In this document: one piece after another, positions 1-8,710 of the stretch
How positions within the stretch are numbered: position 1 is the first letter of the stretch
Layout: each line of letters starts with the position of its first letter
From: Nitrospirales bacterium
Lineage (GTDB): Bacteria; Nitrospirota; Nitrospiria; Nitrospirales; UBA8639
Assembly (NCBI GenBank): GCA_022825885.1
Contig: JAJDVY010000011.1
Location: 1-46,642, forward strand
Direction: 5' to 3'
Length of the DNA stretch: 46,642 nt
Position numbers and translations under genes: made by a program
Notes under the pieces: generated by a model
Database searches by the model: none
What the model was told of the DNA's origin: nothing
Seen by the model: only the letters and a program-made list of their open reading frames with translations

Positions 1-135
1 GTGCCGGTGGCGCAGGTTCCGGCTCGGGTGCCGGTGGCGCAGGTTCCGGCTCGGGTGCCGGTGGCGCAGGTTCCGGCTCGGGTGCCGGTGGCGCAGGTTC
101 CGGCTCGGGTGCCGGTGGCGCAGGTTCCGGCTCGG
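1..135. repeat. 27-bp minisatellite, five perfect copies
   Basis: Five identical 27-bp units run from 1 to 135 and continue as degenerate units to about 200. The unit length is a multiple of three and encodes nine residues (PEPEPAPPA) on the minus strand. Copy-number change would therefore lengthen or shorten the lipoprotein linker without breaking the frame. The array may continue beyond the left edge. Confidence 0.9.
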
Positions 136-385
136 GCGCCGGTGGCGGTACGGGTTCCGGTTCAGGTGTCGGCACTGGTGCTGGTGCCGGTGGCAGGGAA
201 CTGGGCACACTCTCTATCTTTGGTTCAGGGGCTATCTCCGGTTCAGGAGCCGTTGCCACTTCAGTCTTGGCACGTAAATCTTCTGTACTCATGATTTCGG
301 CATGTCTCGACCCCTCACATGCCGACAACATCACCAGAAGGCCCGTACCAATTATAAGGGCAATCCAACCCTTGACCGTTTGCAT
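1..385 (-). CDS. Pro/Glu-rich repeat lipoprotein, N-terminal part (3' end outside window)
   Basis: The reading frame is open from ATG at 385 to the window edge (at least 128 codons). An AAAGGAG ribosome site lies just upstream. The protein starts MQTVKGWIALIIGTGLLVML and continues SAC, a signal peptide ending in a lipobox (LSAC), so it is predicted to be a lipidated envelope protein. After about 40 residues it becomes a Pro/Glu/Ala repeat built on PEPEPAPPA. Such extended linkers usually span the periplasm or connect a lipid anchor to a C-terminal domain such as OmpA or LysM, but that domain is outside the window. Transcription probably starts from the promoter at 548-576. The frame on the opposite strand is a by-product of the repeat. 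The lipoprotein call is firm; the function is unknown. Confidence 0.8.
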   Translation of the reverse strand, partial: MQTVKGWIALIIGTGLLVMLSACEGSRHAEIMSTEDLRAKTEVATAPEPEIAPEPKIESVPSSLPPAPAPVPTPEPEPVPPPAPEPEPAPPAPEPEPAPPAPEPEPAPPAPEPEPAPPAPEPEPAPPA

Positions 386-547
386 ATTGGAATCTCCTTT
401 CATCACACTCTCTTTACCGGTATATACAGGCACAAATAATGGAAACTGCCGAGATTGACGATCTCTCTTGTCTCTGCACTATTTGAAGCAGGAGTAGGTA
501 AGAAGTAGAAGAAGAGAATTTCTGTCTCAAGACTTGAAGACTTGCTC

Positions 548-576
548 ATTAAAAGATAATTTCTCGGACTTGTCAA
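548..576 (-). promoter_or_regulatory. Sigma70-type promoter for the lipoprotein gene
   Basis: Read on the minus strand: TTGACA, a 17-nt spacer, then TTTAAT, placed about 160 nt upstream of the lipoprotein ATG. The -35 is perfect and the -10 matches four of six positions. The prediction is from sequence only. Confidence 0.5.
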
Positions 577-670
577 CAGAAAAAACAAGCTCTTCTTCTT
601 TCTTAAGAGATCTATTTGTTTAACCAGACAGGATACAATATCTTGTTTTTGTTGAAATAAATATCACAAA

Positions 671-684
671 ATGATGTATATCAT
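671..684. promoter_or_regulatory. FNR/CRP-like palindrome in the divergent intergenic region
   Basis: ATGAT-GTAT-ATCAT is a perfect 5+5 palindrome with the TGAT-N4-ATCA core of FNR-family operators. It lies between the divergent lipoprotein and ABC-transporter genes. A weak TTGAAA-N17-TGTATA promoter-like pair (652-680, plus strand) overlaps it. The rest of 386-853 is AT-rich and I see no gene in it. Confidence 0.3.
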
Positions 685-853
685 CAAGTTAAATCGATAA
701 ATACCTTTCTTCATTCTCCCAGACTCATGGTCGCCTTGACGAAGACCTGTCCTGCCAGTATGCTATTCTACCCTGCCATACGTGGTATCCCGAGACTGGA
801 CCAAACTGACGTTTGATCTTGGGAAGTATCAGATTTTCCCCTTCTGTGGCTTC

Positions 854-1852
854 ATGATTGCCGTACAGCACGTTTCAAAACATTATGGACACCACACGGC
901 CCTTGACGACGTGACGTTTCACGTCAAGAAGGGCGAAATTCTGGCTTTCCTTGGTCCCAACGGGGCCGGGAAGACAACGACGATGCGTATTTTAACCTGT
1001 TTTATGCCGCAAAGTGAAGGGACGGCTACGGTTGCAGGTTTCGATTGTCTGGACCGGCCAATGGACGTCAAACGACACCTCGGCTACCTGCCGGAAATAC
1101 CGCCTCTCTACCCGGAACTCACCGTTGACGAATATTTGACGTTTGTGGGCCGTCTCAAGAGATTGACACCACAACGCCTGGCCGCACGAAAAACCCACGT
1201 GATTGACCAGGTTGGACTGGGCTCCGTTCATCACCGCGTGATCGGTCACCTGTCAAAAGGGTATCGACAACGAGTTGGCCTGGCACAGGCTCTTATCCAC
1301 GATCCTCCCGTGCTGATCCTGGATGAGCCGACGGTCGGGCTCGATCCCAAACAAATCATTGAAATACGCGAGTTGATCAAAAGTCTTGCCGGATCCCATA
1401 CCATTATCCTCAGCACGCACATTCTCCCAGAGGCTATGGCCACCTGTGATCGCGTCGTGATTATTCACGAAGGTCGCATTGTGGCGGAGGATGCTCCCGA
1501 CCGACTTTCCAGCCGGTTACGCCAATCCGAGAAAATGAGCCTCACGGTCAAACAGCCGCAACCTGATTGGCTGGAACGTCTCAGGACGCTTCCCGGTGTC
1601 CTCGACGTCCTGCCTTCCGGCAAACCCAATACTTGTACCATCGACTGTGAACTGGGACGGGACCTTCGCGAAAAGCTCGCGCAATTTGTCGTCAACCAGA
1701 AATATGGACTCCTCGAGCTCAAACCCCTCTCCCTTTCCCTGGAAGAAGTTTTTCTCCAACTCACGCACCAGGAAGAAAACGCCGGGATGGACAAATCCGG
1801 CCATCCTGATTCACGCGGGCAATCAAGCCGAAGTGAGCAAGCACCTGCATGA
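854..1852 (+). CDS. ABC transporter ATP-binding protein (GldA-like)
   Basis: Cytoplasmic ATPase of an ABC-2 type exporter, 332 aa. Walker A GPNGAGKTT is near residues 34-42, the signature region is LSKGYRQR near 133-140, and Walker B LILDEP near 154-159. A helical C-terminal extension of about 100 residues follows, typical of GldA/NosF-type ATPases. The frame extends upstream to a GTG at 782, but MIAVQHVSKHYG is the normal N-terminus of the family, so ATG 854 is preferred. No clear ribosome site precedes either start. The gene is the first of four overlapping genes (ATGA overlap with the permease). In Bacteroidetes this set belongs to the gliding/Gld group; in other phyla the substrate is unknown. 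Confidence 0.85.
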   Translation: MIAVQHVSKHYGHHTALDDVTFHVKKGEILAFLGPNGAGKTTTMRILTCFMPQSEGTATVAGFDCLDRPMDVKRHLGYLPEIPPLYPELTVDEYLTFVGRLKRLTPQRLAARKTHVIDQVGLGSVHHRVIGHLSKGYRQRVGLAQALIHDPPVLILDEPTVGLDPKQIIEIRELIKSLAGSHTIILSTHILPEAMATCDRVVIIHEGRIVAEDAPDRLSSRLRQSEKMSLTVKQPQPDWLERLRTLPGVLDVLPSGKPNTCTIDCELGRDLREKLAQFVVNQKYGLLELKPLSLSLEEVFLQLTHQEENAGMDKSGHPDSRGQSSRSEQAPA

Positions 1853-2619
1853 CGCCGTTCCGGACCATCCTCGCGAAAGAATTACGCTGTTTTTTCGTCT
1901 CACCTGTTTTGTACGTTGTCGGTGCGGTTTTTCTTTTTATTTCCGGTTTAATCGCCCACCTGATGACCGTGAACGCCGGACAGCAAGCCGTTCGATTTTT
2001 ACAAGTCCAGAACACCTACGCTCAACTGAACGTGAATGAATTGGTCTTCCGTTCACTGTTTTACAGTTTGGATTTCGTCCTCATGTTTCTCCTCCCCATT
2101 CTGACGATGCGGTTGTTTGCGGAAGAACGCAAATTGCATACATTTGAACTCCTGCTCACCTCCCCCGTTGGGATCAACGAACTGATATCAGCCAAATACA
2201 TCAGTGTGCTCTTCATCTACTTGGGATTGCTCTCACTGACGGTCCTAACGCCCCTCATCCTGTCCTTGTACACCAGCTTTCATTGGCAGCCCATTCTGAC
2301 CGGATACGTGGCCCTCGCGTTACAGGGCGGCTTGTTCCTGGCCTGCGGCCTCCTGGCTTCCGCCACGACTGAAAACCAGGTGATCGCGGCGTTTTTAAGT
2401 TTCGGAATGATCCTGCTCATCTGGCTGCTCGGCGGGCTGGGTTCACTGTTGGGCGATACGACGATCGGAAACGTTCTGTCCTCTATGTCGTTCAGCGAAC
2501 ATTATGATCGACTCGTTCGCGGTCTCCTCGAAGCGAAAGACATTGTGTACTACTTGTCCGGCACCGTACTGCTGTTATTCATTGCGCATCGCGTCGTCGA
2601 TTCACACCGATGGTCATAA
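1849..2619 (+). CDS. ABC-2 type permease (GldF-like)
   Basis: Inner-membrane permease of 256 aa with about six hydrophobic segments and the usual ABC-2 pattern: the N-terminal KELRCFF stretch before TM1, LFAEERKLHTFELLL before a central helix pair, and a final TM followed by HRVVDSH. It starts at ATG 1849, overlapping the ATPase stop by four bases, and its own stop overlaps the next gene by ten. This indicates translational coupling, and the protein is expected to form a complex with the ATPase. The transported substrate cannot be read from the sequence. Confidence 0.85.
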   Translation: MTPFRTILAKELRCFFVSPVLYVVGAVFLFISGLIAHLMTVNAGQQAVRFLQVQNTYAQLNVNELVFRSLFYSLDFVLMFLLPILTMRLFAEERKLHTFELLLTSPVGINELISAKYISVLFIYLGLLSLTVLTPLILSLYTSFHWQPILTGYVALALQGGLFLACGLLASATTENQVIAAFLSFGMILLIWLLGGLGSLLGDTTIGNVLSSMSFSEHYDRLVRGLLEAKDIVYYLSGTVLLLFIAHRVVDSHRWS

Positions 2620-4127
2620 AACATCTCCTACCCATCCTGGGCGTTCTGGGAGTCAGCACGGGAATAGGTGGGCTGCTCCTTCCCCAAACCACAGCCCAAA
2701 GTACGGTCTTCCTGTTGGAAGGCCTCGCGTTGGCATGCCTCGTCATCTATTTCGCAGGGAACTGGACACGACTCAAAACCTTTTCCGGTTCACGGTCAAC
2801 GAAACTCGGATTCAACGGCATCATGGCTATCCTGCTCATGGCCGGCATCCTGACCATCATCAATTTTTTGGTCATCCGGCACGGCGGTCGGTGGGACTTG
2901 TCCGAAACACAGCATTTTTCATTGGCCCCGCAAACCCTGCAAGTGCTCGGGCGACTCAAGCAAGACGTCCGGGTCCTGGTGTTCGCTCACGAACGAAGTC
3001 CCGGATTTCGGACGTACCGCGACCTGCTGGAAGGTTACGCCTATACAAGCCCGCGAATTTCCGTAACCTACGTCGATCCGGAAAAAGAACCGGGATTGGC
3101 CCGCGAATATGGGATTTCCAAAATCGACACGGCCGTCTTTGAAAGCGGTAAGCAGACCATCCACGTCCCCAAACCCAGTGAATCAAAGCTGACGAGCGCG
3201 TTAATTCGTGTGACGACAGAAGACGCCAAGCGCCTCGTATTCTTGGAAGGTCACGGCGAACGCCAAATCACGGACCAGGAACGAGGCGGGTTGTCATTGG
3301 CAAGACACAACCTCGAAGCACAAGGATACCGGGTCGTTCGAGGCTCAATCGGGGAAGACCCGGACATGCTCAACGATACCGCCGTCCTCATTATTCCCGG
3401 GCCTCGCGAACCCGTTGAAGAGGAAGTATTGACACACATCACGAACTTCATGACGGAGGGGGGGCGGATCCTGTTACTCCTCGATCCGCAGGTGACGAGC
3501 GGTCTCGAAAAGTGGATTGCGCAATGGGGGCTCACGCTCGGTCCGGGAATCGTCGTCGATCCCACGGACCGCGTAGCCCAAGGCAGCCCGACGGCCCTAC
3601 TCGTCCGTCGATTTACCACCCACCACATTACCAAAGGCTTTACCTCTCCGATTTTACTGCCCGTGCTGCAGCCGGTGTCGTTTGATGAAACCCCGGACAC
3701 CAATTTGGATTTCACGTCTCTCTTGCAATCGTCGGAAGAGAGTTGGGCCGAAACGAACCTTGAGCAGACCACTCCGGAATTTGAGGAAGGGTCCGACGAA
3801 AAAGGCCCGTTTGCGCTTGCCGGGGCATTGGGCCGGAAAAACACAGACTCCGATTCGACTCCGGCAATGGTGGTCATCGGCAATTCGGCATTTGCCAGCA
3901 ACACCTATCTGCAATTTCCGGGGAACACCGATTTTCTGTCCAATGCCATTGCCTGGTTAGCGGATGAAGACGCGCTGATTTCCGTCAGCCCCAAAGAATC
4001 CGCCTTCCCGCCGTTTATTCCGAATCCCGCCCAGGAACACATGCTGTTCGCGGTACAAGTCTTTTCGATTCCGTTCCTGATGCTCCTGTCGGGCCTGACG
4101 GTATGGCGGCGGCGCAGCCGCCTGTGA
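2610..4127 (+). CDS. GldG-family ABC auxiliary protein
   Basis: 505 aa. There are two N-terminal hydrophobic segments, then the family hallmark WDLSETQHFSLAPQT near residues 93-107, a long soluble region with ABC-transporter auxiliary folds (stretches such as LEGHGERQI and ILLLLDPQV), and one C-terminal TM ending in basic residues (WRRRSRL). This topology, with TMs at both ends and a large extracytoplasmic domain, matches GldG proteins encoded next to GldA and GldF. It probably acts as the periplasmic partner of the transporter. It overlaps the permease gene by ten bases. Confidence 0.8.
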   Translation: MVIKHLLPILGVLGVSTGIGGLLLPQTTAQSTVFLLEGLALACLVIYFAGNWTRLKTFSGSRSTKLGFNGIMAILLMAGILTIINFLVIRHGGRWDLSETQHFSLAPQTLQVLGRLKQDVRVLVFAHERSPGFRTYRDLLEGYAYTSPRISVTYVDPEKEPGLAREYGISKIDTAVFESGKQTIHVPKPSESKLTSALIRVTTEDAKRLVFLEGHGERQITDQERGGLSLARHNLEAQGYRVVRGSIGEDPDMLNDTAVLIIPGPREPVEEEVLTHITNFMTEGGRILLLLDPQVTSGLEKWIAQWGLTLGPGIVVDPTDRVAQGSPTALLVRRFTTHHITKGFTSPILLPVLQPVSFDETPDTNLDFTSLLQSSEESWAETNLEQTTPEFEEGSDEKGPFALAGALGRKNTDSDSTPAMVVIGNSAFASNTYLQFPGNTDFLSNAIAWLADEDALISVSPKESAFPPFIPNPAQEHMLFAVQVFSIPFLMLLSGLTVWRRRSRL

Positions 4128-5506
4128 TCACTCCCATGACACCGTTCCGAACGACGCTCCTCCTGGCCGTTATCTTTATGGTGCTTGGAGTTTACGTCTA
4201 CACCATCGAAGTCCCCACCATGGAACGCGACGTCGTTCAAAAAACCGAGGCCCAGCGGCTCCTGCCTTTTGATTATCGCGACGTGACATACCTGGCATAT
4301 GCCACGCGAACCGAACGGATCCTGATGAGTCGTGACGAACGAAACCGGTGGAGGGTCCTTGAACCGGTGGAAGCCCGGGGTGACGCGCGTGAGATTGAAA
4401 GCGTGCTGCGTGCCCTGGAAATCGGCAAAGTCTCACGCGTGATTCAAGAGAACGGACAGGGGGAAAAAGCGACCGCCGATCAATACGGGTTACAATCCCC
4501 GTACGTGACCATCGACCTCACCACGCGGGAATACACCGAATCATTGGCCTTGGGAAATACGGGTCCCTTATCGTCCACCTTGTACGCACAACGCGGATCG
4601 GATCAAAAAATTCTGCTGACGACGCTCATGGTTGGAGATTTTCGGGCGAAAACCCTGGAGACCTTTCGCTTGAAAGACGTCCTCTTCTTCGACCGGACTC
4701 GTGCCGAACGCATTCAACTGCAAACTCCCGGTCAGACCATCACGCTGCAGCGGGCAGCCGGATTCCATGGCCCCGTTTCCGAGTGGAATTTCACGTCTCC
4801 GGTGGACGCCCCCGCCGACAAAACCGCCGTCGGCATTCTATTGATGACGCTCGAAGATTTGACGGCAACGAACTTTATCGATTCAGCGGCAGAGAAAAAA
4901 GCTCTCCTGACAACACTCCAAACCCCGTCCTTGACGGCAACCGTTCATACAAAACAACGAGGCCATCACGTCGCCTTCTTCGAGCCGGTCGTTCCCGGTG
5001 AGGAGGCATACGCCGTCACCTCTTCCAATGATCCAATCTACCGGATACCCGCTCACGTGCTTCAGGATCTGCCGCGTGAAACGTTTCACTTACAGGACAA
5101 ACGCTTATTCGGCATGGAAATGAACGAACTCGCGCTATTGACCGTCAACACCAACGACTCGCAGTACACCCTGATTCAACAACACGAGGCATGGTATCTT
5201 GAAGGCAAGGAAACGGAGCCGGTCGACCAACAGCAAGCCAACTTGTTCGTCAGCCGTCTCGTTGATCTTCCAGCGGAACTGCCCGTCCGTGAAACCAAGG
5301 ATCAGCCTGATCAATACGGTCTCAAACCACCCGCCATTGAGGTTACAGGCATCGACCAAAAAGGCCGGCCCCGCGGACACTTGGCACTGGGAACGCGAGA
5401 GAAGGGCTTGGTCTATGCTACGGGAGCCGGCTTGCCCGGCATTTACCAAACCCGCTCCCTGATACTCGGTCAGATCCCCGCTCCCGAGACACTGCTGAGC
5501 CAATAA
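4103..5506 (+). CDS. DUF4340 domain protein of the GldG-type transporter operon
   Basis: Up to 467 aa: one N-terminal membrane segment, then a long soluble periplasmic part with two similar halves. Phrases such as LESLAL..TG and YGL.PP are typical of DUF4340 proteins, which commonly follow GldG-like genes. The start is uncertain. ATG 4103 overlaps gldG by 25 bases; ATG 4136 begins directly before the membrane helix (MTPFRTTLLL) and lies 8 bases after the gldG stop. Neither has a good ribosome site. It is the last gene of the operon, ending three bases before the convergent cupin gene. Molecular role unknown. Confidence 0.75.
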   Translation: MAAAQPPVITPMTPFRTTLLLAVIFMVLGVYVYTIEVPTMERDVVQKTEAQRLLPFDYRDVTYLAYATRTERILMSRDERNRWRVLEPVEARGDAREIESVLRALEIGKVSRVIQENGQGEKATADQYGLQSPYVTIDLTTREYTESLALGNTGPLSSTLYAQRGSDQKILLTTLMVGDFRAKTLETFRLKDVLFFDRTRAERIQLQTPGQTITLQRAAGFHGPVSEWNFTSPVDAPADKTAVGILLMTLEDLTATNFIDSAAEKKALLTTLQTPSLTATVHTKQRGHHVAFFEPVVPGEEAYAVTSSNDPIYRIPAHVLQDLPRETFHLQDKRLFGMEMNELALLTVNTNDSQYTLIQQHEAWYLEGKETEPVDQQQANLFVSRLVDLPAELPVRETKDQPDQYGLKPPAIEVTGIDQKGRPRGHLALGTREKGLVYATGAGLPGIYQTRSLILGQIPAPETLLSQ

Positions 5507-5509
5507 TAT

Positions 5510-5830
5510 CTACGAAGGATTCGGGGCCATAAAAACAAGCACGCGCAGCCTGGCACCCGAATGATTGGTGACGGAGTGTTCTTCGCCGGCGGAGGCTAAT
5601 GTCCCTTCACCGGGTCCCAGGACCTGCTCCTGACCGCCGACGCGAAAGGTGCCCCGCCCCTCCAGCACCATGTAGATTTTGTCTTCATTGGCATGAACGT
5701 GGCCTTTCTGCACCTGATCCGGCTCAAAGCAGTAGACGTCGCAAAAAAATCGAGGCGTTTCAAACACGTTATGTTTTTTCATTTTTTCGCTGGAAAATCC
5801 CTGAAAATCTGCCAAATTCATGACCTTCAT
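5510..5830 (-). CDS. Small cupin-fold protein
   Basis: 106 aa, a single cupin barrel. Motif 1 is GHVHANED...EGRG (residues 43-60; His44, His46, probable Glu49 as metal ligands) and motif 2 AGEEHSVTN (His85). It is probably a cytoplasmic metal-binding protein with sensor, isomerase or dioxygenase activity; this cannot be resolved further. The frame stays open to 6184, but ATG 5830 has GGAGG ten bases upstream and begins the recognisable domain (MKVMNLADF), and the longer version would run into the dsbA-like gene. It is convergent with DUF4340. Confidence 0.75.
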   Translation of the reverse strand: MKVMNLADFQGFSSEKMKKHNVFETPRFFCDVYCFEPDQVQKGHVHANEDKIYMVLEGRGTFRVGGQEQVLGPGEGTLASAGEEHSVTNHSGARLRVLVFMAPNPS

Positions 5831-6068
5831 TCTTCTCGAACCTCCCCCATCTGAACGATGCACCTCAAACAGCGGATGAATCCCGCTCAATCGAGCGTAC
5901 GTCCATCGTAGAATTCTCAACCCGGCTATTGTACCAAAGGCACGCGACGTTCCCAAGTTCGTCCGCAAAAGCTGCATCGGATCCTCATCAGGTTTTGCTC
6001 CACGGTATGCACTCATGATACCGTGTCCCCTGCGTTGCAGGTTTTTGCATCCAGCAAAGGAGCGATCG

Positions 6069-6704
6069 ATGAACGTCTTGCAAAAAGGAAGAAGCGTTCT
6101 TTTTTTCGGAATTGTCTTCCTCCACCTGTCAGTCGTACTCGTCCATGCTGCGGAACGCTTGCCGGGAGAGTACCAGGTGATCAAGGATGAACCGTCCCTG
6201 CATACACAGGGAAAAGTCCTGCTCCTGGAATTTGCGGATTTTTACTGCCCGCATTGCCATCTGTTCGAAAGAATCGTGGCTTCAAAATTGAAAAAAGAAT
6301 TCGGTGAACGATTGGAAGTCCGGTTGATTGGATTTCCCGTGATCCGCGGGAAACTGCCCACGGCTTTCGAGATGTATGAGCAAGCCAGAGCCATGGGGAA
6401 AGGTTCGGAAATGAAGGAAGTCTTATTCCGCACGATTCATAAAGAGGAGATTCATGTCTTCGACCGGGGCCTCCGCTCACTGCTGCTTCGTGAAATCGGG
6501 CTGGAGGCCAAGCCCTTCGAGGAAGGGCTGGCCAGTGGCAAACCCTACAAGGCCCTGGAACAAGGCATCGCCTGGGGTCAACGGATCCAGGTCAAACATA
6601 CCCCGACCGTCGTTCTGGACGGGAACCTGCTGGTCCCGAATCTGAGCATCGACAATCTTCGCACCCTGATCAACGGCATTCTCCGGAAAGACCAAAAGTC
6701 ATAA
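6069..6704 (+). CDS. DsbA-like thioredoxin-fold protein, secreted
   Basis: 211 aa. A signal peptide (VLFFGIVFLHLSVVLVHA) is followed by a thioredoxin fold with active site CPHC in the FADFYCPHC context and a cis-proline loop HTPTVV near residue 178. This matches periplasmic DsbA/DsbG-type thiol oxidoreductases that make or rearrange disulfides. AAAGGAG seven bases before ATG 6069 fixes the start; the frame extends upstream to 6015 without support. No DsbB or CcdA partner is adjacent. It is probably monocistronic. Confidence 0.85.
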   Translation: MNVLQKGRSVLFFGIVFLHLSVVLVHAAERLPGEYQVIKDEPSLHTQGKVLLLEFADFYCPHCHLFERIVASKLKKEFGERLEVRLIGFPVIRGKLPTAFEMYEQARAMGKGSEMKEVLFRTIHKEEIHVFDRGLRSLLLREIGLEAKPFEEGLASGKPYKALEQGIAWGQRIQVKHTPTVVLDGNLLVPNLSIDNLRTLINGILRKDQKS

Positions 6705-6778
6705 GATCACCGGTTCACGACAGCCAATCATGACTCGCGTAACATGATCGGCATACATTGCATAGCGGAGGAACTCCC

Positions 6779-6991
6779 ATGAGCAAGAAAAAATTGCCGA
6801 AAGTCTCCTTCCCCGAGTTGGAGGCCATGCTCAAAGACATGGAGGAATTACTCACGGACGAATATGGGAATCCTCTCCCGTCTGATCATCCACAGGTCAA
6901 AAAGCTCCAATTGCTCGCAGCGCAACTGGGAACCGGTACCCCATCATTACCCGAAGACGAAGGCGGTGAATCGTTGGCCGGCCAAGCATAA
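6779..6991 (+). CDS. Small hypothetical protein
   Basis: 70 aa, acidic, no signal peptide or membrane helix. The N-terminus is basic (MSKKKLPKVSF), followed by an amphipathic helix (ELEAMLKDMEELL) and an acidic tail. GGAGG seven bases before ATG 6779 supports expression. I do not recognise the family. Confidence 0.6.
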   Translation: MSKKKLPKVSFPELEAMLKDMEELLTDEYGNPLPSDHPQVKKLQLLAAQLGTGTPSLPEDEGGESLAGQA

Positions 6992-7137
6992 AACATCTGC
7001 CGGGTTACGCGACGCGAATCCAGCCTGCGGGGCCGTTAACAGTAGACTTCTTCGGGAATTTCGCCTAGAGTGTCTTGTGTCGTTGACAGACTGAACGCAG
7101 AAAACCGGAAACAAGACATCAACAAAAACCGTGATGC

Positions 7138-7228
7138 GGAGAGGTGGCCGAGCGGCCGAAGGCAACGGTTTGCTAAACCGTCGTAGGCTAACCCCCTACC
7201 GCGGGTTCAAATCCCGCCCTCTCCGCCA
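7138..7228 (+). tRNA. tRNA-Ser (anticodon GCT)
   Basis: Class II tRNA of 91 nt with encoded CCA. The acceptor GGAGAGG pairs with CCTCTCC. The anticodon loop is TTGCTAA within the CGGTT/AACCG arm, so it reads AGC/AGT. There is a long serine variable arm (GTAGG..CCTAC) and a T arm GCGGG-TTCAAAT-CCCGC. It stands alone and its 3' end is duplicated downstream. Confidence 0.95.
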
Positions 7229-7234
7229 TTAGCG
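7206..7234 (+). repeat. 29-bp direct repeat, copy in the tRNA 3' end (att-like)
   Basis: The last 23 bases of tRNA-Ser, from the T loop to CCA, plus six bases beyond are repeated exactly at 7412-7440. Duplication of a tRNA 3' end is the usual footprint of tyrosine-recombinase integration. No integrase gene lies between or near the two copies. Confidence 0.8.
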
Positions 7235-7290
7235 AAATAGGAATGCAAGAAGATTCGTGAATCATGTTGCCGCTCATCTCACATGATTCC

Positions 7291-7440
7291 AGCGAGATTT
7301 GAACGGGGGATCGGAAGGGGGTGTGCCCCCTTCCCGGGGTGAACGGAGCGAAGCGGAGGCGCGAGGGGGCTGGCCCCCTAGCGGGAGCGATGAACGACCG
7401 TTTAGCGCGACTTCAAATCCCGCCCTCTCCGCCATTAGCG
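7291..7440. repeat. Structured tRNA-adjacent element ending in a second tRNA 3' end
   Basis: Between the two tRNA 3'-end copies is a GC-rich stretch with two perfect hairpins: GAAGGGGG/CCCCCTTC with loop TGTG, and AGGGGG/CCCCCT with loop CTGG. A reversed T-arm-like string (GATTTGAAC, 7294-7302) precedes them, so the element is bracketed by tRNA-derived sequence in opposite orientations. No ORF is credible here; 7441-7562 shows nothing else. Confidence 0.55.
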
Positions 7441-7562
7441 GAACGATTTCACCGGACAGTCATTCCCAACTTTAAACCTCTTCTGTCTCTTTCTTCACCT
7501 CCAAAGTATGCGAGCCGGACAGAAGCACAATCCGCTTCTCCATTTCCCACAGGAACGCATTC

Positions 7563-8624
7563 ATGCGTGAACAGCGTTGGGAATCCCGGCAATCCCTGAA
7601 TTTCCCGCAGGTTCTCGACCTGCTCAACCGGCTTCAGGACAAAGGACTGCGTCCCGTTGACCCTGAGAAGGAAGGTATCTGCTACATCGAAGAATGGCCA
7701 GTTCCATCGCCCGAAGCCATCCAACGACTCGATCGATGGCCCCTGGAAGATGTGACGATGATGCACGTACTCGACGCCTGGAACGACGACTTCTTTCTCT
7801 TGGCCGGACGCTATCACTCGACCTTCCAACGCCATCAATCCGTGAGCGCCTATTGCTCTATCAGCCATCCCTGGCATCTTTCTGGCCATTTGGCCACGCT
7901 TCAGCCCCTTGCCATGTTCTGGATGGGCTTTCGCCATAGGCACTCATTCATCAGAATCCGGTTCCACACCACCAGGATTATCGCCCAAGGTGAGTTCTGC
8001 GACCCTTCCCAGCGACCGATCTGGCTGGAAGAACGCCGGACGGCGTTCCGTGAAGCAATCGAACTTCTCGATTTGCCGATAGACGTCTCGATTCAAAAAG
8101 ACCGGATCATGCTTCGCAACGAGCACGAAGAGGTGCCGTTTTTCTGTTCGTGGCCTGACGCGTTCGGTCCATGCCAATTCGAGTTCAATTCCTCTGATCC
8201 GTTCGCCTTTCTCGTACCGGCCAGCGGGTTGGCTTCGACGACTCGACTGCCCGCGGCCACGGTTCGAATCTATTTGACCGGCTTTTCCCGGGAAGCCCTC
8301 AAGGCATTCAAGGCGATTGAACCCGACGTGCGCACGGCCTACCGCTGCTCCGCACATGCCTGCCTCACGGACCTTCCCGTCCTTTTGAACATTGCGGGAC
8401 AAGGAGGCCGGCTCTACACCACGGTGTCCGAATTTCGAACCCAAGCCCTGCTCCCTGACTATCCGGACGCCGCAGCCATTGTCGGAATCATGGGAACGGA
8501 AAACCGCTATCACTTGGAAGTCCGCTTGAACATGATGCCCCTGCCCATGGATGAGATGACCTCCTGGCTCGAAACACTGTTCGCCTATCCCATGACCTAT
8601 GCCCCACTCTCTCCCTTTCCATAA
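7563..8624 (+). CDS. Hypothetical protein (353 aa)
   Basis: A complete soluble protein with no signal peptide, membrane segment or nucleotide-binding motif that I can see. It is rich in aromatic residues and histidine (for example FWMGFRHRHSF near residues 118-128). It begins at ATG 7563 with a moderate AGGA site eight bases upstream. It lies between the tRNA-Ser repeat element and the first NHLP precursor promoter, on the same strand, but separated from the precursor by a promoter, so it is not clearly part of the RiPP operon. I do not recognise the family. Codon use looks like the rest of the chromosome. Confidence 0.6.
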   Translation: MREQRWESRQSLNFPQVLDLLNRLQDKGLRPVDPEKEGICYIEEWPVPSPEAIQRLDRWPLEDVTMMHVLDAWNDDFFLLAGRYHSTFQRHQSVSAYCSISHPWHLSGHLATLQPLAMFWMGFRHRHSFIRIRFHTTRIIAQGEFCDPSQRPIWLEERRTAFREAIELLDLPIDVSIQKDRIMLRNEHEEVPFFCSWPDAFGPCQFEFNSSDPFAFLVPASGLASTTRLPAATVRIYLTGFSREALKAFKAIEPDVRTAYRCSAHACLTDLPVLLNIAGQGGRLYTTVSEFRTQALLPDYPDAAAIVGIMGTENRYHLEVRLNMMPLPMDEMTSWLETLFAYPMTYAPLSPFP

Positions 8625-8710
8625 ACCGATTACCCACCGCACCATTGTCTCATAATGAATTTGCATAGCGTATATATGCTTCCATGCATTGCTATTTTTT
8701 GTGCTTTGTG

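Noticed and set aside
1-135. Tandem repeats as a CRISPR array
   Set aside because: The units are contiguous with no spacers and lie inside a coding frame.
1-294. Plus-strand ORF made of PVAQVPARV repeats
   Set aside because: It is the shadow of the minus-strand lipoprotein repeat, which has a ribosome site, a signal peptide and a lipobox.
5831-6184. N-terminal extension of the cupin gene
   Set aside because: It lacks domain similarity, runs antisense into the dsbA-like start, and the GGAGG site supports ATG 5830.
7206-7440. attL/attR of an integrated prophage or ICE
   Set aside because: Only about 200 bp separate the repeats and no integrase or phage gene is present; kept as an att-like scar instead.
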